DNA from: Liolophura sinensis
Lineage: Eukaryota; Mollusca; Polyplacophora; Chitonida; Chitonidae
Assembly (NCBI RefSeq): GCF_032854445.1
Contig: NW_027018015.1
Coordinates: 54,407 to 118,406 of the forward strand
DNA: 64,000 nucleotides
Direction: 5' to 3'
Position 1 is the first letter of the stretch, and each line of letters opens with the position of its first letter. The position numbers and the translations under genes were made by a program. Below, one piece after another: positions 58,001 through 63,954 of the stretch. The notes beneath the pieces are model-generated. The model saw only the letters and a program-made list of their open reading frames with translations, did no database searches and had not been told where the DNA came from.

Positions 58001-59079
58001 CTGGCTGTAATGGAAAAAATGCTACATTAAAAAGATCGTCTTTAAAACGACTCACTACAGTACAGGACAAAAAGCAACATTCTTCACTATAGATTACAAA
58101 CTATGGGTCATTATACCATTCCAAATCATGACATTTATAGTGATTATCGACCTATATACTAGCGCGGTACACGATTTAAATTGTGATTTAAGTCATTTGC
58201 TTAGAATATCCTTGCGTCTTTCTAACATCATTGAAAACTGTTTACTACTTCTCTTTGCATGATCTCAAAGTAATTTTGAACTTACACAACTTCTTAGTTT
58301 TTCGTATGTCGTATTAATCGTTATGTTTGGAATTGACTTCACGATTAATGACTCAGAATATTCACTGTGGTTGTTGACTAATATACGAATGTCTTTTTCG
58401 CATTACCTTGGCATTCTCCGCTGCAGATGGTATATCCCGCACAGCATGTTCCGGATGGTCAACCACACACCCCATACAGATCACCAGCCGGCACGGTACA
58501 CAGTACAAGCCGAATGGCTGACCATGTTTTGGACATGACGGCTGCTGAGTTGATTGTTCATCCCTGCCACTGGTTTGTCGCTGTGAGGTTTCCAGAGAGA
58601 GGTACTCCTGGGACGAAATCAGCCGGTGACGCTTCATAGCACCCATCATGGGATGAAAAGAAGCCAAACAGTCTTTACAATACAGTAAACAACAGTCGGT
58701 ACAAAACTTGACAGCTTTAGCCTGATTATCCTCACCACACAGAGAACAATATGGGATGTCATCCTCAACCTTCACAGCAAGAAGAGAACCTCTCCACTAT
58801 TTCTGCCAGGTGTGAAAGTTGGGAGGCAGACCAGCCGCACCTCCCTTCCCAGACTGATTGGTGTCCGACATACAGGGCATGAGATCAGCTGGTGAACACC
58901 CTCACTCCCGTGCTACAGGTGACCTCATCTGTCTGTCCAGGTTTAGACTTGTCAGCATACACAGCAATACACTCCCTGCAAAAACTGTGCTGACAAGGTA
59001 ACGTTACTGGTTTCCGGAATGTTTGCACACATATCGGGCATGTGAGAACTTCTTCACGATTTTCCTTGCTTTCAGCCAT
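11654..59079 (-). CDS. TRIM-family RING/B-box/coiled-coil/SPRY gene (multi-exon model)
   Basis: Inferred coding exons, in transcription order: 59079-58407 (RING and two B-boxes, frame broken), 58004-57909 (96 nt), 57193-56963 (231 nt), 15892-15870 (23 nt), 15609-15428 (182 nt) and 12231-11654 (578 nt, SPRY and stop). Every junction has AG/GT borders. Phases run 0, 0, 0, 2, 1 and fit at each join. Exon lengths of 96, 231 and 23 nt in this order are the standard series of class IV-type TRIM genes. Family members are cytosolic or nuclear E3 ubiquitin ligases, many with immune roles; bivalves have many such genes. The 41-kb intron holding the tandem array is the uncertain link. The alternative is two neighbouring partial TRIM genes. 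Confidence 0.75.
12232..12973. other. Intron sequence, no feature recognised
   Basis: Part of the intron between the 182-nt exon and the SPRY exon. The open frame at 12572-12841 has no recognisable motif. Confidence 0.5.
12974..13088. repeat. (TA)n then (GA)n microsatellite
   Basis: A pure TA run covers about 12974-13051. It is followed by TTGC, a short second TA run and a GA run ending at GAGAGAGCTC. The open frame translating as alternating Y and I is an artefact of this repeat. Confidence 0.95.
13180..13232 (-). repeat. SINE tail fragment (family C, minus strand)
   Basis: On the minus strand it reads GTGAGTGAGTGAGTGAGTGC, then TTGGGGTTTAACGTCGTACT, then CAATGG. This is the 3' tail and core start of the family seen in full at 57358-57715. 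Confidence 0.75.
13436..14580 (+). repeat. 86-bp minisatellite, about 13 copies
   Basis: The unit contains TCTGTTCTGTATTAACAGTA, CACCTGCTGATTTGTACACA, ATCATGAGGTAAACATCACT and CAGACACTCAGTTGTACA. The word AACAGTACACCT recurs every 86 bases from about 13465 to 14495 with few length changes. Two subtypes alternate, ending either CAGTTGTACAATATGTAATC or CAGAGGTACACTATGTTATC. The last copy is decayed. It lies in the last intron of the TRIM gene. Confidence 0.95.
14845..15410 (+). repeat. 42-bp minisatellite, about 7 clear copies plus decayed ones
   Basis: The unit is TGCCCACCCTATTGCATACC then TCACATTAGTTTGTATCTGT plus one or two T. Clear copies run from about 14855 to 15100, and more diverged ones (TTCACACCCTAATGTACACC, GCACACCTTAATGTATACC) follow to the edge of the TRIM exon at 15428. 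The open frame at 14731-15120 is a by-product of a period divisible by three. Confidence 0.85.
15428..15609 (-). CDS. TRIM 182-nt exon (coiled-coil end and linker)
   Basis: The peptide starts [20 protein letters not shown] (first codon split with the 23-nt exon) and runs through a charged, Val-rich stretch to GGQPLCVT. The acceptor CTCCTCTCACAG precedes the exon after a long pyrimidine tract. The donor is ACAA/GTAGGT, leaving phase 1, which the SPRY exon needs. The heptad-like start fits the tail of the coiled coil and the rest is a linker to the SPRY domain. Confidence 0.85.
15870..15892 (-). CDS. TRIM 23-nt micro-exon
   Basis: The sequence is 23 bases between a TTGTTGACAG acceptor and a GTATGT donor. 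It encodes GSTDFTK plus two bases of the next codon. A 23-nt exon after a 231-nt exon is a hallmark of TRIM genes. It enters in phase 0 and leaves in phase 2, matching both neighbours. Its upstream partner exon is at 56963-57193, across the 37-kb array. Confidence 0.85.
15893..17029. other. Giant intron, distal part: no feature seen
   Basis: This is the end of the 41-kb intron next to the 23-nt exon. Short open frames lack known motifs. No repeat core recognised. Confidence 0.5.
17030..17125 (+). repeat. SINE fragment (family B)
   Basis: TTGGTGTTTTACGTGGTGTT, then CTTATATGATGGCG and GGTTGGAGGAAACTGGGTAG, then AGCCCGAGGG. It is the 5' two-thirds of a diverged family B copy. Confidence 0.65.
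17251..17417. mobile_element. Foldback/MITE-like palindrome, about 73-bp arms
   Basis: The left arm starts AAATAATGTTCGCGTCAGGG at 17251. The right arm ends with the exact reverse, CCCTGACGCGAACATTATTT, at 17398-17417. Arms agree almost base for base (GTAGTCTAACGGTAGT and ATCGATGTGGAAGAGTT on the left have matching partners), with a few differences near the centre. The loop is about 17-20 bases and includes GGCGAAGCC. No open frame. Flanks are AT-rich, so a target duplication cannot be fixed by eye. It is a non-autonomous foldback element by structure; the superfamily is unknown. Confidence 0.85.
17418..17963 (+). other. Left flank of the array, with a coding-like stretch
   Basis: From about 17763 (after TTATCAG, a possible acceptor) an open frame runs to the array edge and on into the hairpin modules. 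It includes [20 protein letters not shown] and [20 protein letters not shown]. Composition is more protein-like than the surroundings, but I recognise no family and see no convincing donor. It may be a broken exon into which the array grew, or chance. Confidence 0.3.
17964..18366 (+). repeat. Block of seven hairpin modules
   Basis: Hairpins start at 17964, 18024, 18075, 18136, 18187, 18250 and 18313. Each has arms AGGGATCCCGTTC and GAACGGGATCCCT (13 bp, perfect) around TCCC, or around TTCCG in the 31-nt form at 18075. Each is followed by ATTGTATTCG or ATTGTAATCG, TTCTG, a T-run and CTTATTATT. This is the longest such block and forms the left edge of the array. Confidence 0.95.
19169..19230 (-). 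mobile_element. Truncated SINE in unit 1 with 11-bp target duplication
   Basis: A 62-bp insert carries ATGAATGAATGAATGATTAT, GGCTTAACGCCACATCGGCA and ATATTTCAGCCATATCGTGG. On the minus strand this is the 3' end of a common molluscan SINE (CGATATGGCTGAAATATTG then a GCGTTAAGCC core and a (ATTC)n tail). ACTCTATTAGA flanks it at 19158-19168 and 19231-19241. Other units have a single ACTCTATTAGA here and no insert. Confidence 0.9.
19768..21094 (+). repeat. Array unit 2
   Basis: 1327 bp, no hairpin module. Head with TTCGCATGGAAAC. Shares with unit 22 the box variant AAAACTTCATCG (for AAAACGTCATCG). Carries AAAGGTGCTAATCC like units 11, 21 and 22. Confidence 0.9.
21095..22422 (+). repeat. Array unit 3
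   Basis: 1328 bp. It is a near-exact twin of unit 18, about 20.9 kb away: both have CTGTCTGTGTTTTTGGCATA, GAACTATGACAGATAG and ACCATTTTTTGAATAAAAAA, which no other unit has. Only scattered single-base differences were seen by eye. Confidence 0.9.
22423..23725 (+). repeat. Array unit 4
   Basis: 1303 bp. It starts CTTATTATT, a remnant of a lost hairpin module. The tail has ACATTCAGCTATACAGTACT in place of the usual right arm of the internal foldback. Confidence 0.9.
23726..25040 (+). repeat. Array unit 5
   Basis: 1315 bp. It also starts CTTATTATT. The head is of the alternative kind, CGATTTTGTTAGCAGCAG in place of CACCGACTTTGTTCGCATGG, as in unit 8. Confidence 0.9.
25041..26620 (+). repeat. 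Array unit 6 (four hairpin modules, B-type tail)
   Basis: 1580 bp. Hairpins start at 25041, 25104, 25155 and 25218. From about 26125 the usual tail is replaced by B-type sequence (CTATGTTTAGCACTTTGACG, ATGATGCATTTTGAATGCAT) that runs to GTGTATTATTGGTTGG directly at the box. Unit 13 has the same tail. Confidence 0.9.
26621..27979 (+). repeat. Array unit 7 (one hairpin module)
   Basis: 1359 bp. Hairpin at 26621-26650. Head TTAGCAAGGAAAC, ordinary A-type tail. Confidence 0.9.
27980..29292 (+). repeat. Array unit 8
   Basis: 1313 bp. Head CGATTTTGTTAGCAGCAG. Its 3' half (from about 28580) is almost the same as that of unit 10, including TTAACTTTGTTTTGCGCAGA and GATCTATATGAGGG. Confidence 0.9.
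29293..30610 (+). repeat. Array unit 9
   Basis: 1318 bp. Mixed head CACCGACTTTGTGAGCAGCA shared only with unit 20, which it resembles throughout (GTATTTTTTTTGTATCTGCA, ATCTACCAAGAAACGGCC). Confidence 0.9.
30611..32011 (+). repeat. Array unit 10 (one hairpin module)
   Basis: 1401 bp. Hairpin at 30630-30659 sits between two (ATT)n runs, not directly at the box. 5' half resembles unit 17 (CGTTATCAAATTTGAC, CACCAAATTGTAGAAC); 3' half resembles unit 8. A visible recombinant. Confidence 0.9.
32012..33298 (+). repeat. Array unit 11
   Basis: 1287 bp, the same length as unit 21, with which it shares TAGATGGTGTAGAGATC, CTGTAAAGGTTAGC and a deletion around GAGTCTGTACAAAC. Confidence 0.9.
33299..34613 (+). 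repeat. Array unit 12
   Basis: 1315 bp. The E-box is lost (GTCAGGTGATTCGG for GTCACGTGGTTCGG). A-type tail. Confidence 0.9.
34614..36017 (+). repeat. Array unit 13 (one hairpin module, B-type tail)
   Basis: 1404 bp. Hairpin at 34614-34643. B-type tail from about 35515, like unit 6. Confidence 0.9.
36018..37641 (+). repeat. Array unit 14 (five hairpin modules)
   Basis: 1624 bp. Hairpins start at 36018, 36090, 36159, 36209 and 36269, spaced 50-72 bp because the (ATT)n between them varies. A-type tail. Its box ends CTAGT, one T short. Confidence 0.9.
37642..39336 (+). repeat. Array unit 15 (C+B tail)
   Basis: 1695 bp. Starts CTTATTATT. From about 38470 a C segment, then from about 38850 a B segment. 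The junction carries ATGACTGAC and GTCAGTCAT around GCCT (38486-38510 region), a 9-bp inverted repeat. Confidence 0.9.
39337..40664 (+). repeat. Array unit 16
   Basis: 1328 bp. Near twin of unit 1 but without hairpin modules and without the SINE: CCAGTACTCTATTAGAAGGC is uninterrupted at about 40126. Confidence 0.9.
40665..41972 (+). repeat. Array unit 17
   Basis: 1308 bp. 5' half like unit 10. Private tail changes (AGATAGTTTTGGTTTGCG, CAGGACACTGTGATTGG). Confidence 0.9.
41973..43317 (+). repeat. Array unit 18
   Basis: 1345 bp. Starts with a CTTATT remnant and the longest (ATT)n of the array, about 14 triplets. Otherwise twin of unit 3. Box has one extra A (GGGGAAAAACG). Confidence 0.9.
43318..44607 (+). 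repeat. Array unit 19
   Basis: 1290 bp. Box variant GCAGATCCACTCTAG (C for T before CTAG). Confidence 0.9.
44608..45988 (+). repeat. Array unit 20 (one hairpin module)
   Basis: 1381 bp. Hairpin at 44608-44637. Body like unit 9, which has no module. Confidence 0.9.
45989..47275 (+). repeat. Array unit 21
   Basis: 1287 bp. Close relative of unit 11. The box loop is TGTTC instead of TATTC; the stem is unchanged. Confidence 0.9.
47276..48594 (+). repeat. Array unit 22
   Basis: 1319 bp. Good reference copy: CACGTG at 47416, ACTTCCGG at 47554, ATTGG at 47583, TGACGTCA at 47597, foldback arms at 47936-47954 and 48036-48054. Box variant AAAACTTCATCG shared with unit 2. Confidence 0.9.
48595..50534 (+). 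repeat. Array unit 23 (one hairpin module, C+B tail)
   Basis: 1940 bp, the longest. Hairpin at 48595-48624. C segment from about 49640, B segment from about 50040. The A-type tail is kept further (to about 49650) than in unit 15. Confidence 0.9.
50535..51810 (+). repeat. Array unit 24
   Basis: 1276 bp, the shortest. Deletion of the TTTACTATACGTTA segment near 51405. Confidence 0.9.
51811..53673 (+). repeat. Array unit 25 (one hairpin module, C+B tail)
   Basis: 1863 bp. Starts CTTATTT, then the hairpin at 51818-51847. The last bases before the box are TTCAAAGGACAAATAAGG, different from both the A-type and the other B-type ends. Confidence 0.9.
53674..54981 (+). repeat. Array unit 26 (right edge)
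   Basis: 1308 bp. CRE changed (GAGACGTCAC). Ends in a complete box, after which AAAGTTTGAATTACGTACG begins the non-repeated flank. Confidence 0.9.
54982..55668. other. Right flank of the array, no feature recognised
   Basis: AT-rich intron sequence between the array and the recombinase remnant. A poly(A) run lies at about 55001. Confidence 0.5.
55669..56215 (-). pseudogene. Crypton-type tyrosine recombinase remnant (C-terminal half)
   Basis: The upstream frame (to about 56215) reads [20 protein letters not shown], then [35 protein letters not shown] and KRREIS. These match box II of the tyrosine recombinases found in Cryptons and related animal proteins: HxxR (NHCVR), a second His (TGH) and the Tyr nucleophile (RSY). 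A stop ends this frame near 55868. A second frame to 55669 reads [10 protein letters not shown] and [20 protein letters not shown], the kind of low-complexity Asn-rich C-terminus these proteins have, so a frameshift lies between. The Box I arginine half is missing. It sits in the TRIM intron, on the same strand as the gene, 690 bp from the array. Confidence 0.75.
56216..56962. other. Intron, no gene; poly(G) tract
   Basis: A G-run with one T at about 56468-56488 is the only marked feature. The TRIM donor CAG/GTAAGT at 56957-56965 closes this stretch. Confidence 0.5.
56963..57193 (-). CDS. TRIM 231-nt coiled-coil exon
   Basis: Exactly 231 bases between the acceptor TTTGTTTGTCAG and the donor CAG/GTAAGT. 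It enters and leaves in phase 0. The peptide starts [20 protein letters not shown] and includes [19 protein letters not shown] and [20 protein letters not shown], ending EFLQ. Heptad-like spacing fits the antiparallel coiled coil through which TRIM proteins dimerise. The length is the one expected for this exon in TRIM genes. Confidence 0.9.
57311..57342. repeat. Perfect 11-bp inverted repeat
   Basis: CCTGGGATTAA and TTAATCCCAGG flank GAGACGTCTA. Confidence 0.85.
57358..57715 (-). mobile_element. Near full-length tRNA-derived SINE (family C)
   Basis: On the minus strand the head carries a Pol III A-box-like TAGCACAGTTGGTCGAACG and a weaker B-box-like GGGTCAACTCAC. The body includes the reverse of TTTTTCAGTCATATGATGAC and GGAATCCTTAGGGTGCATGT. 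The 3' end is CCCCAGGCGCTCACTCAC. It lies in the 715-bp TRIM intron between the 231-nt and 96-nt exons. Diverged from the usual wording in several places, so probably not recent. Confidence 0.85.
57909..58004 (-). CDS. TRIM 96-nt coiled-coil exon
   Basis: Exactly 96 bases between the acceptor TTTTTCCATTACAG and the donor CAG/GTTGGT, phase 0 at both ends. It encodes [20 protein letters not shown] and then [13 protein letters not shown] 96-nt exon here is standard in TRIM genes. The plus-strand frame over it is a shadow. Confidence 0.9.
58005..58406. other. TRIM intron 1, no feature seen
   Basis: 402-bp intron with a GTAATG donor on the minus strand at 58402-58407. Nothing else recognised. Confidence 0.6.
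58407..58775 (-). CDS. TRIM exon part: tandem B-boxes
   Basis: B-box 1: [20 protein letters not shown], then [12 protein letters not shown] and KRHRL. B-box 2: [20 protein letters not shown], then [10 protein letters not shown]. All zinc ligands expected for both boxes are in place. The exon ends GAGAATGCCAAG at a GTAATG donor, phase 0, which joins correctly to the 96-nt exon. B-boxes stabilise the dimer and higher-order assembly of TRIM proteins. Upstream, the frame runs into a stop shortly before KVEDD, so this part is not openly linked to the RING. There is no good ATG at its start. Confidence 0.88.
58776..59079 (-). pseudogene. TRIM exon part: RING with broken frame
   Basis: ATG at 59077-59079 starts [20 protein letters not shown], then [18 protein letters not shown], six of the RING ligands. 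After DEVTC the frame runs into a stop. The final CPVCR pair and TPISLG are found in another frame after about 38 extra bases (near 58875-58912). LPPNFH and [10 protein letters not shown] of the RING/B-box linker each sit in yet another frame, consistent with an AC duplication near 58815. An alternative is a 136-bp intron (GTGAGG at 58905 to GTGAAG at 58770). It would rejoin the frame to the B-boxes but remove the last two ligands. Confidence 0.8.
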
Positions 59080-59097
59080 TACACGCTCGGTTTTTCA
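59080..59097 (-). other. Start of 5' UTR in the RING exon, with likely acceptor
   Basis: Minus strand reads TTTTATTTCAG just above 59097, then 18 bases to the ATG. This suggests a spliced 5' leader with its first exon further upstream. Confidence 0.5.
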
Positions 59098-59575
59098 CTG
59101 AAATAAAACCAGCTAATTACTTAGACTGACACCAATACAGGTTCTCCCATTTACGAAAATATAAAATTCAACACAGTAACAGTCTCCATGTACAGTGCAG
59201 TGCCTGTTCCTCTCTTTCAACAACATATAGGATACAGTATTTTTTGTCGCTTTTGCCGAAGAAGCATTGCTTTACATATGATATATGAGAGTTTGAGCGC
59301 CTTCGCTTCCCTGAGAGGAAATAACTGCTTAGTTAGACATTTGACCGATTCTAGCATTTATCATGTACCTGACATTTTTTTGACAAAGATCTGATCAAGA
59401 CAATTTGGCCAGACGTGTTTGACAGTGATGACACCTTTATACAGCACCATCCGTGAATAGCAGATTGGTGTGTGAAAACGAGAGGTCTGCTGATTTAAAG
59501 GTAAGGCCAGCCAATTAGCAAACACCTTCAACAGAAAGGGTGGGGGCTTCAGGTATAAGATACATGTATTTTGTG
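59098..59575. other. Upstream of the TRIM coding region, no feature recognised
   Basis: No TATA-like box or CpG cluster that I would call a promoter. The open frame at 59188-59394 has no known motif. Confidence 0.4.
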
Positions 59576-59750
59576 AAACATCTGGACTATGGTGTTAGTG
59601 AAGGAGGCATGACCCTACATGATAATGGAGTCAAATGTCTGAACTACAGTGGCACGGAAAGGAACTTAACCCTACATGATAATGGGGTCAAACGTCTGGA
59701 CTACAATGGTAGTGAAGAGAACTGAACGTTATATGATAATCGGGGCGAAT
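59576..59750 (+). repeat. 57-bp minisatellite, about 3 copies, open in one frame
   Basis: TACATGATAATGGAGTCAAA and CTGGACTATGGTGTTAGTGA type words recur at a 57-bp period. The frame gives GGMTLHDNGVKCLNYSGTER and then NLTLHDNGVKRLDYNGSEEN before a stop. Function unknown. Confidence 0.8.
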
Positions 59751-60342
59751 GTCTACCTTGATATGAATTCAAATTGTAACAGTCCAACTCTTCCAAATTT
59801 CAGTGTTTTATTGTTTATTGTGAGGAACCACAGAAGTAAAGACTACCACAGTGTGCTATATCGTGCAATCAAGGCTGATTAAACTAGCCTATGATCTTGG
59901 CTGTGATCTTTTAATATGGGGTTAGGCGTAGATCATAACCGAGGAGTCATCCAGGATAAAATAGTGGTATGGAAAAACACCCTGGCGCAGAGAAACTACG
60001 CGCAACAAAAATCCGCGCAAAATGAACCAATACATGCCTTAACAGGGAAAAACTCCTGGGAACTACGTTCACCGTGTCATCCTCTCTATCTCTGCCAAGT
60101 TTTTCCGCATTCTGTAGCCTTTACGACCAGTAAATCCAAGATAATTCACAGTTGTGACTTATGCTCACATGCCGTGTCGACATTCTGACCTACTAAACCG
60201 TGTTATTGCTGCCTGCCTATACGCATCCGTGGTTGACCTTTCATTACGTCATTATGTTTTGATAAGCTGGCTGTTAGTTCTGACAGGCACAAAGCCATGT
60301 GACCGGAGGAGACGCGAATTTGACAGAAGGCCATGGCGCAAA
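59751..60342. other. No recognisable feature
   Basis: Short open frames on the plus strand (59916-60188) without motifs. Confidence 0.4.
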
Positions 60343-60546
60343 ATGACGAACCCCACAGTTTGTGCAAACTGTCAGATTAAATTCGCAGTGAAAAAGGGAG
60401 GTTACCTTCGACATTCGCTCCATTTAAAATTGGGCACCACAGGCATTACGGTACGTGAAGGCCTCGATAGTTTTTTTGCTGAAGAATGTTGCCATGTACA
60501 CCAGAAGTCCAGCAACGACACCATGCAGGACGATCTGGTGCCATGA
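60343..60546 (+). CDS. Small unknown ORF, 67 residues
   Basis: It starts MTNPTVCANCQIKFAVKKGG, then YLRHSLHLKLGTTGITVREG and LDSFFAEECCHVHQKSS. The CANC pair and ECCHVH could be zinc ligands, but the spacing matches no finger I can name. The frame is open further upstream without a clear start. It could be an exon of an unrecognised gene or chance. Confidence 0.2.
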   Translation: MTNPTVCANCQIKFAVKKGGYLRHSLHLKLGTTGITVREGLDSFFAEECCHVHQKSSNDTMQDDLVP

Positions 60547-60594
60547 CGTTTACCATTTGCTGTTGAAAGCAACAGTTGCATGGTAAGTCGTCAG

Positions 60595-60668
60595 AATGTT
60601 AATTTCTGGAAAGGATGGAATGTAGGGGAAGGATGGAATGTAGGGGAAAGGATGGAATGTAGGGGATA
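60595..60668 (+). repeat. 20-21-bp tandem repeat, three copies
   Basis: GGAAAGGATGGAATGTAGGG repeats three times with one-base indels. Confidence 0.85.
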
Positions 60669-60767
60669 CGTCGAATACAAAAGAAAGACAACCAATACGT
60701 TGTCGACGCCAGCGAAGAGCCCTACATGCGGAAACTTTCATATTATTTTTTATTACCATGTAAATGA

Positions 60768-60850
60768 GTGAGTGAGTGCTTGGGGTTTAACGTCGTTCTC
60801 AACAATTTTTTATTACCATGTAAGGGGTAAGGAATGGGGGGGGGGGGGGT
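60768..60850 (+). repeat. SINE 3' fragment (family C) and poly(G)
   Basis: GTGAGTGAGTGCTTGGGG and TTTAACGTCGTTCTCAACAA are the tail and edge of family C. It breaks off after about 45 bases. TTTTTTATTACCATGTAA flanks it at about 60748-60765 and 60806-60823, resembling a target duplication. A 14-base G-run follows at about 60836. Confidence 0.65.
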
Positions 60851-61235
60851 AACCACTATTCAGGTGTGTATAAATTATAATGGATAAAATCGTAAAACAG
60901 AAATTAACTTTTCCTAAACCGAGTTGGCAGAAGGCAAAATACACTTGTATCGGAAAATATCGCCATGATTACCTCCATCTGTGGTCTTTTCAAAACATCT
61001 GGTACGTCATACTTCTGATAAGCAGCTAAAATTAAATCTTTATTCATTTTCTATCACATGTTTGATTTAAGGCATAGATAACTTCTAGTATCAGTGTAGA
61101 TTTCAAGATATGATATCACGGAAAGGTCACCCGCTGCTGCACATGTGCGCCTCGCTGACCGAATGCATCTGAATTGGACGAGGGGGTAGCTCTTCGTAAG
61201 CATTATACCGGAATCTGGTCCACATAGCTCTTGGG
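60851..61235. other. No recognisable feature
   Basis: AT-rich sequence, no open frame with motifs. Confidence 0.5.
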
Positions 61236-61312
61236 CTAAGGGTGGCTAGCGGTCCCTACGTATAAGTATATATATATATATATATAGATATATATATATA
61301 AGCCACCCTTAG
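61236..61312. repeat. Inverted repeat around a (TA)n core
   Basis: CTAAGGGTGGCT near 61237 faces AGCCACCCTTAG near 61300, with a TA-rich run between them. The 12-bp arms are perfect. Confidence 0.8.
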
Positions 61313-61722
61313 ATCGAGGTCTCGGGCCATGATAAAACATACAATGTTTAAAACTTAAGTTGACGCTGCACACCAGAAATGTGACATACATGTCTAGACA
61401 CATACACCTATCAGCCTGGTGTAAGCCCCTGGTCTAAGCTGTAGGCTGTAGAAGTAGGTTAGTGTTTTGCTAAAGCATCACACAGACAGCCCTGGCTAGC
61501 CTATAAAACGGCCTGAATTTGGGTATACGACCGTCCTGTACGGGATAAGCTGTGTCAAGTTACACCCTCCATTGTCGGATATCACTAAGGGAGCCTGTAA
61601 TGTCCTGCTGTTTGTGGCGTTAATAATACACGTAGTCCACTTCATGCTTATATATAAATCTGGGTGTTTATAAAATAAAAAGTTTTGATATTTGGTTCAG
61701 GCGGGCAAGCGGTTGTAACAAA

Positions 61723-61754
<32 letters not shown>

Positions 61755-62191
61755 AAAGCAAGTAAACAAACAGCGATCCCTGGTTGGGCTGTCCTGGCTT
61801 TGTGTGCCACGGGCGACACGTCACCGCCAGTAATCGACCTTAAACATAACTCTGCATAATGCCTTTTAAGGTCAAAAGCTTCAAAAATTCACATTAATAA
61901 TTTACGTACCATCGCCCTGTATTTATAGTGACAAGATCGACACAATTAACAACATGAACCAAAATTAGTCGTTTTCCGGGAGATGGAAATATTCTGACTG
62001 CGTATCGACAGTGTTAGAGGTTTACCCACAGGCTGAGGGTAGAAGTCTATGTAAAGACACGCCCCAGTCGCATGTCTACTTTGTATCCATCTGAGCAAAA
62101 CTCGACCAATTAAATACTGTCGATATGACATCCTCACCTGATAGAAACATCCAGCCATCAAAATAGACGTACTCAATCTTACATGACTTAC
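61313..62191. other. No recognisable feature; A-rich tract
   Basis: A run of A with single C interruptions at about 61719-61751. Nothing coding recognised. Confidence 0.5.
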
Positions 62192-62241
62192 CTGTCAACA
62201 CAAATACACCGTGCTTCACAACACCCACAAAACTACGCAGT
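62192..62241 (-). other. Possible 5' exon (50 nt) for the TRIM gene
   Basis: On the minus strand, a TTTTCTGTTTCAG acceptor and a CAG/GTAAGT donor enclose 50 bases. Both sites are near consensus. It is 3.1 kb upstream of the RING exon, which itself has an acceptor before its ATG. It would be a non-coding leader exon, or belong to another gene. Confidence 0.3.
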
Positions 62242-62474
62242 CTGAAACAGAAAATACTTAGTTCAGAGAAATGCACGTGATCTCAGGAGGGGAGGTAAAT
62301 CCCTCGATATGCTTTTACACATTTATACTCTACACTGGTTAGCAGGGTTACCTTTTAACTCTAGGCTGTATATGCGAATGCCTTATTTTAAGAAATTTAC
62401 CAGTTTCCCTAAAATTACTTCAGCAGTTGGGTGCAAATTATTTATATTAGTTTTCTATATGTATGTATAATGCA

Positions 62475-62725
62475 TGCTTGGAGTTTTACGCCGAACTGAA
62501 CAATTTTTCAACCATATGACGACGAAGAGTTATTAGCTATGTGTACATACATGGTGTTTTTGTGACAGGGACGTGTTCATACCACCAAAGGCTGCAGCCA
62601 TTGAAGTATCCTGCTAAAGACACCAAACATGACACGTCACGTTTTTACGCCACCCAGACACATTATACTGCACGGGGCCAAACCACCCCCTGTTTCCTTG
62701 CCCTAACCTTTCCAGTGCTGAGTGG
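62475..62725 (+). repeat. SINE copy (family A)
   Basis: GCTTGGAGTTTTACGCCGAA, CAATTTTTCAACCATATGAC, GACACCAAACATGACACG, ACATTATACTGCACGG and CCTTTCCAGTGCTGA in the family order. The tRNA-like end is missing. Confidence 0.75.
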
Positions 62726-63011
62726 CAAACGAGAGTGTCATTTATATTTGTTATCACATTTACTTTCAAACAGAATACCTTCAAAACACTGGTATAATGA
62801 GAATAGGCTATAGCTACAACAGTTACACACAGAATTCAAGCGGCATTAAATGAACAGCAAATTGATAACGGAAAAAGAAAGTACACAAGACGGGTAAAGA
62901 ATTGATATGGAAGCCGGATGAGGACATCTCGTCCCGCAGGTCGCACGAGGACGGTAACATTCGCGTTACACTCCTAAATGGACAAACTTCCTCTCCCGTT
63001 GTATACACGTG

Positions 63012-63135
63012 GGCAGATATGCCATCAACCAGCAGATGGTTGTGGGTTTCTCCCGGGCTCTGTCCTGTTTTCTCCCAACATAATGATGACCACCGTCGTA
63101 TAAGTCAAATATTCTTGAGTACGGCGTAAGACATC
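63012..63135 (-). repeat. SINE fragment (family B, minus strand)
   Basis: Minus strand: TTACGCCGTACTCAAGAATA, TTTGACTTATACGACGGTGG, then GGGAGAAAACAGGACAGAGC and CCCGGGAGAAACCCACAACC. Confidence 0.75.
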
Positions 63136-63954
63136 AATAGAATAAATAAACATAAAATATATTGATGAGAAAACGTCCGATGGCAACTGAGCTACAGCTA
63201 TGATAAATCTTTGTGTGTATTTGTGTGCATTGTTCACATGAGGTTCGTGGTCAGTATTTTTCATCTGAGGTCTTCGCGTACTTTGATGGAATGACCGCCC
63301 CTTCTCCGCACTGATTCCCCTCTTGATATAGTGTTTTTCCTGCATCTTTCTATATCCTCCTGTGTCTATGTAATATCTATCCATCCTTGTCCATGGTTCT
63401 ATGTGATATCTTTCCACCAGCAGCTGCAATGTATGTTAATAACGAGACAAACACATAATCATAATGTTCACAAACAAATGGTAAGGTGTTTTTTCTCTCG
63501 CTATTCTCCAGTGTGGAATGAAATATGATCACTTCATTGTGTTCATTTCTTTGTCCTAAGAATGTAAGCCTACAATGCAAATCAACAGGCCCACTTCCGA
63601 GCTATACGAGAAATGATCAAGTCTAGTTTTAGGCTGGTTCACAAACACTGCGCACAACTATCATCTAACGTAATGGAGACACAGAAAACCCCTGGCTGCA
63701 CGACTTATTGGCATGAGGTGGCTCGAAGACTTGCTTTAAACTAGTGCAACCCTATGGAATTAGAAAATATGGCGCGATCCCAACAGCCTGAGGGCGTATC
63801 AGTCATGTTCTTCATGTAATTCGTATTCACGTTTTAGAACACGATTTTCAGGCCAATGGATAGACTCGTGTTCACGGTATCAGTCCTATCATTTTGAATT
63901 AAATTAACGCTGAGAAGCGGGCTTTCACATTACATGAACTATATCCCCGCTTAC
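63136..63954. other. No recognisable feature
   Basis: Overlapping open frames at 63025-63580 carry no known motif. Confidence 0.4.

Noticed and set aside
60154-60546. 130-residue open frame as a full gene
   Set aside because: No start, no recognisable domain and no supporting splice sites; only the last 67 codons are listed, at low confidence.
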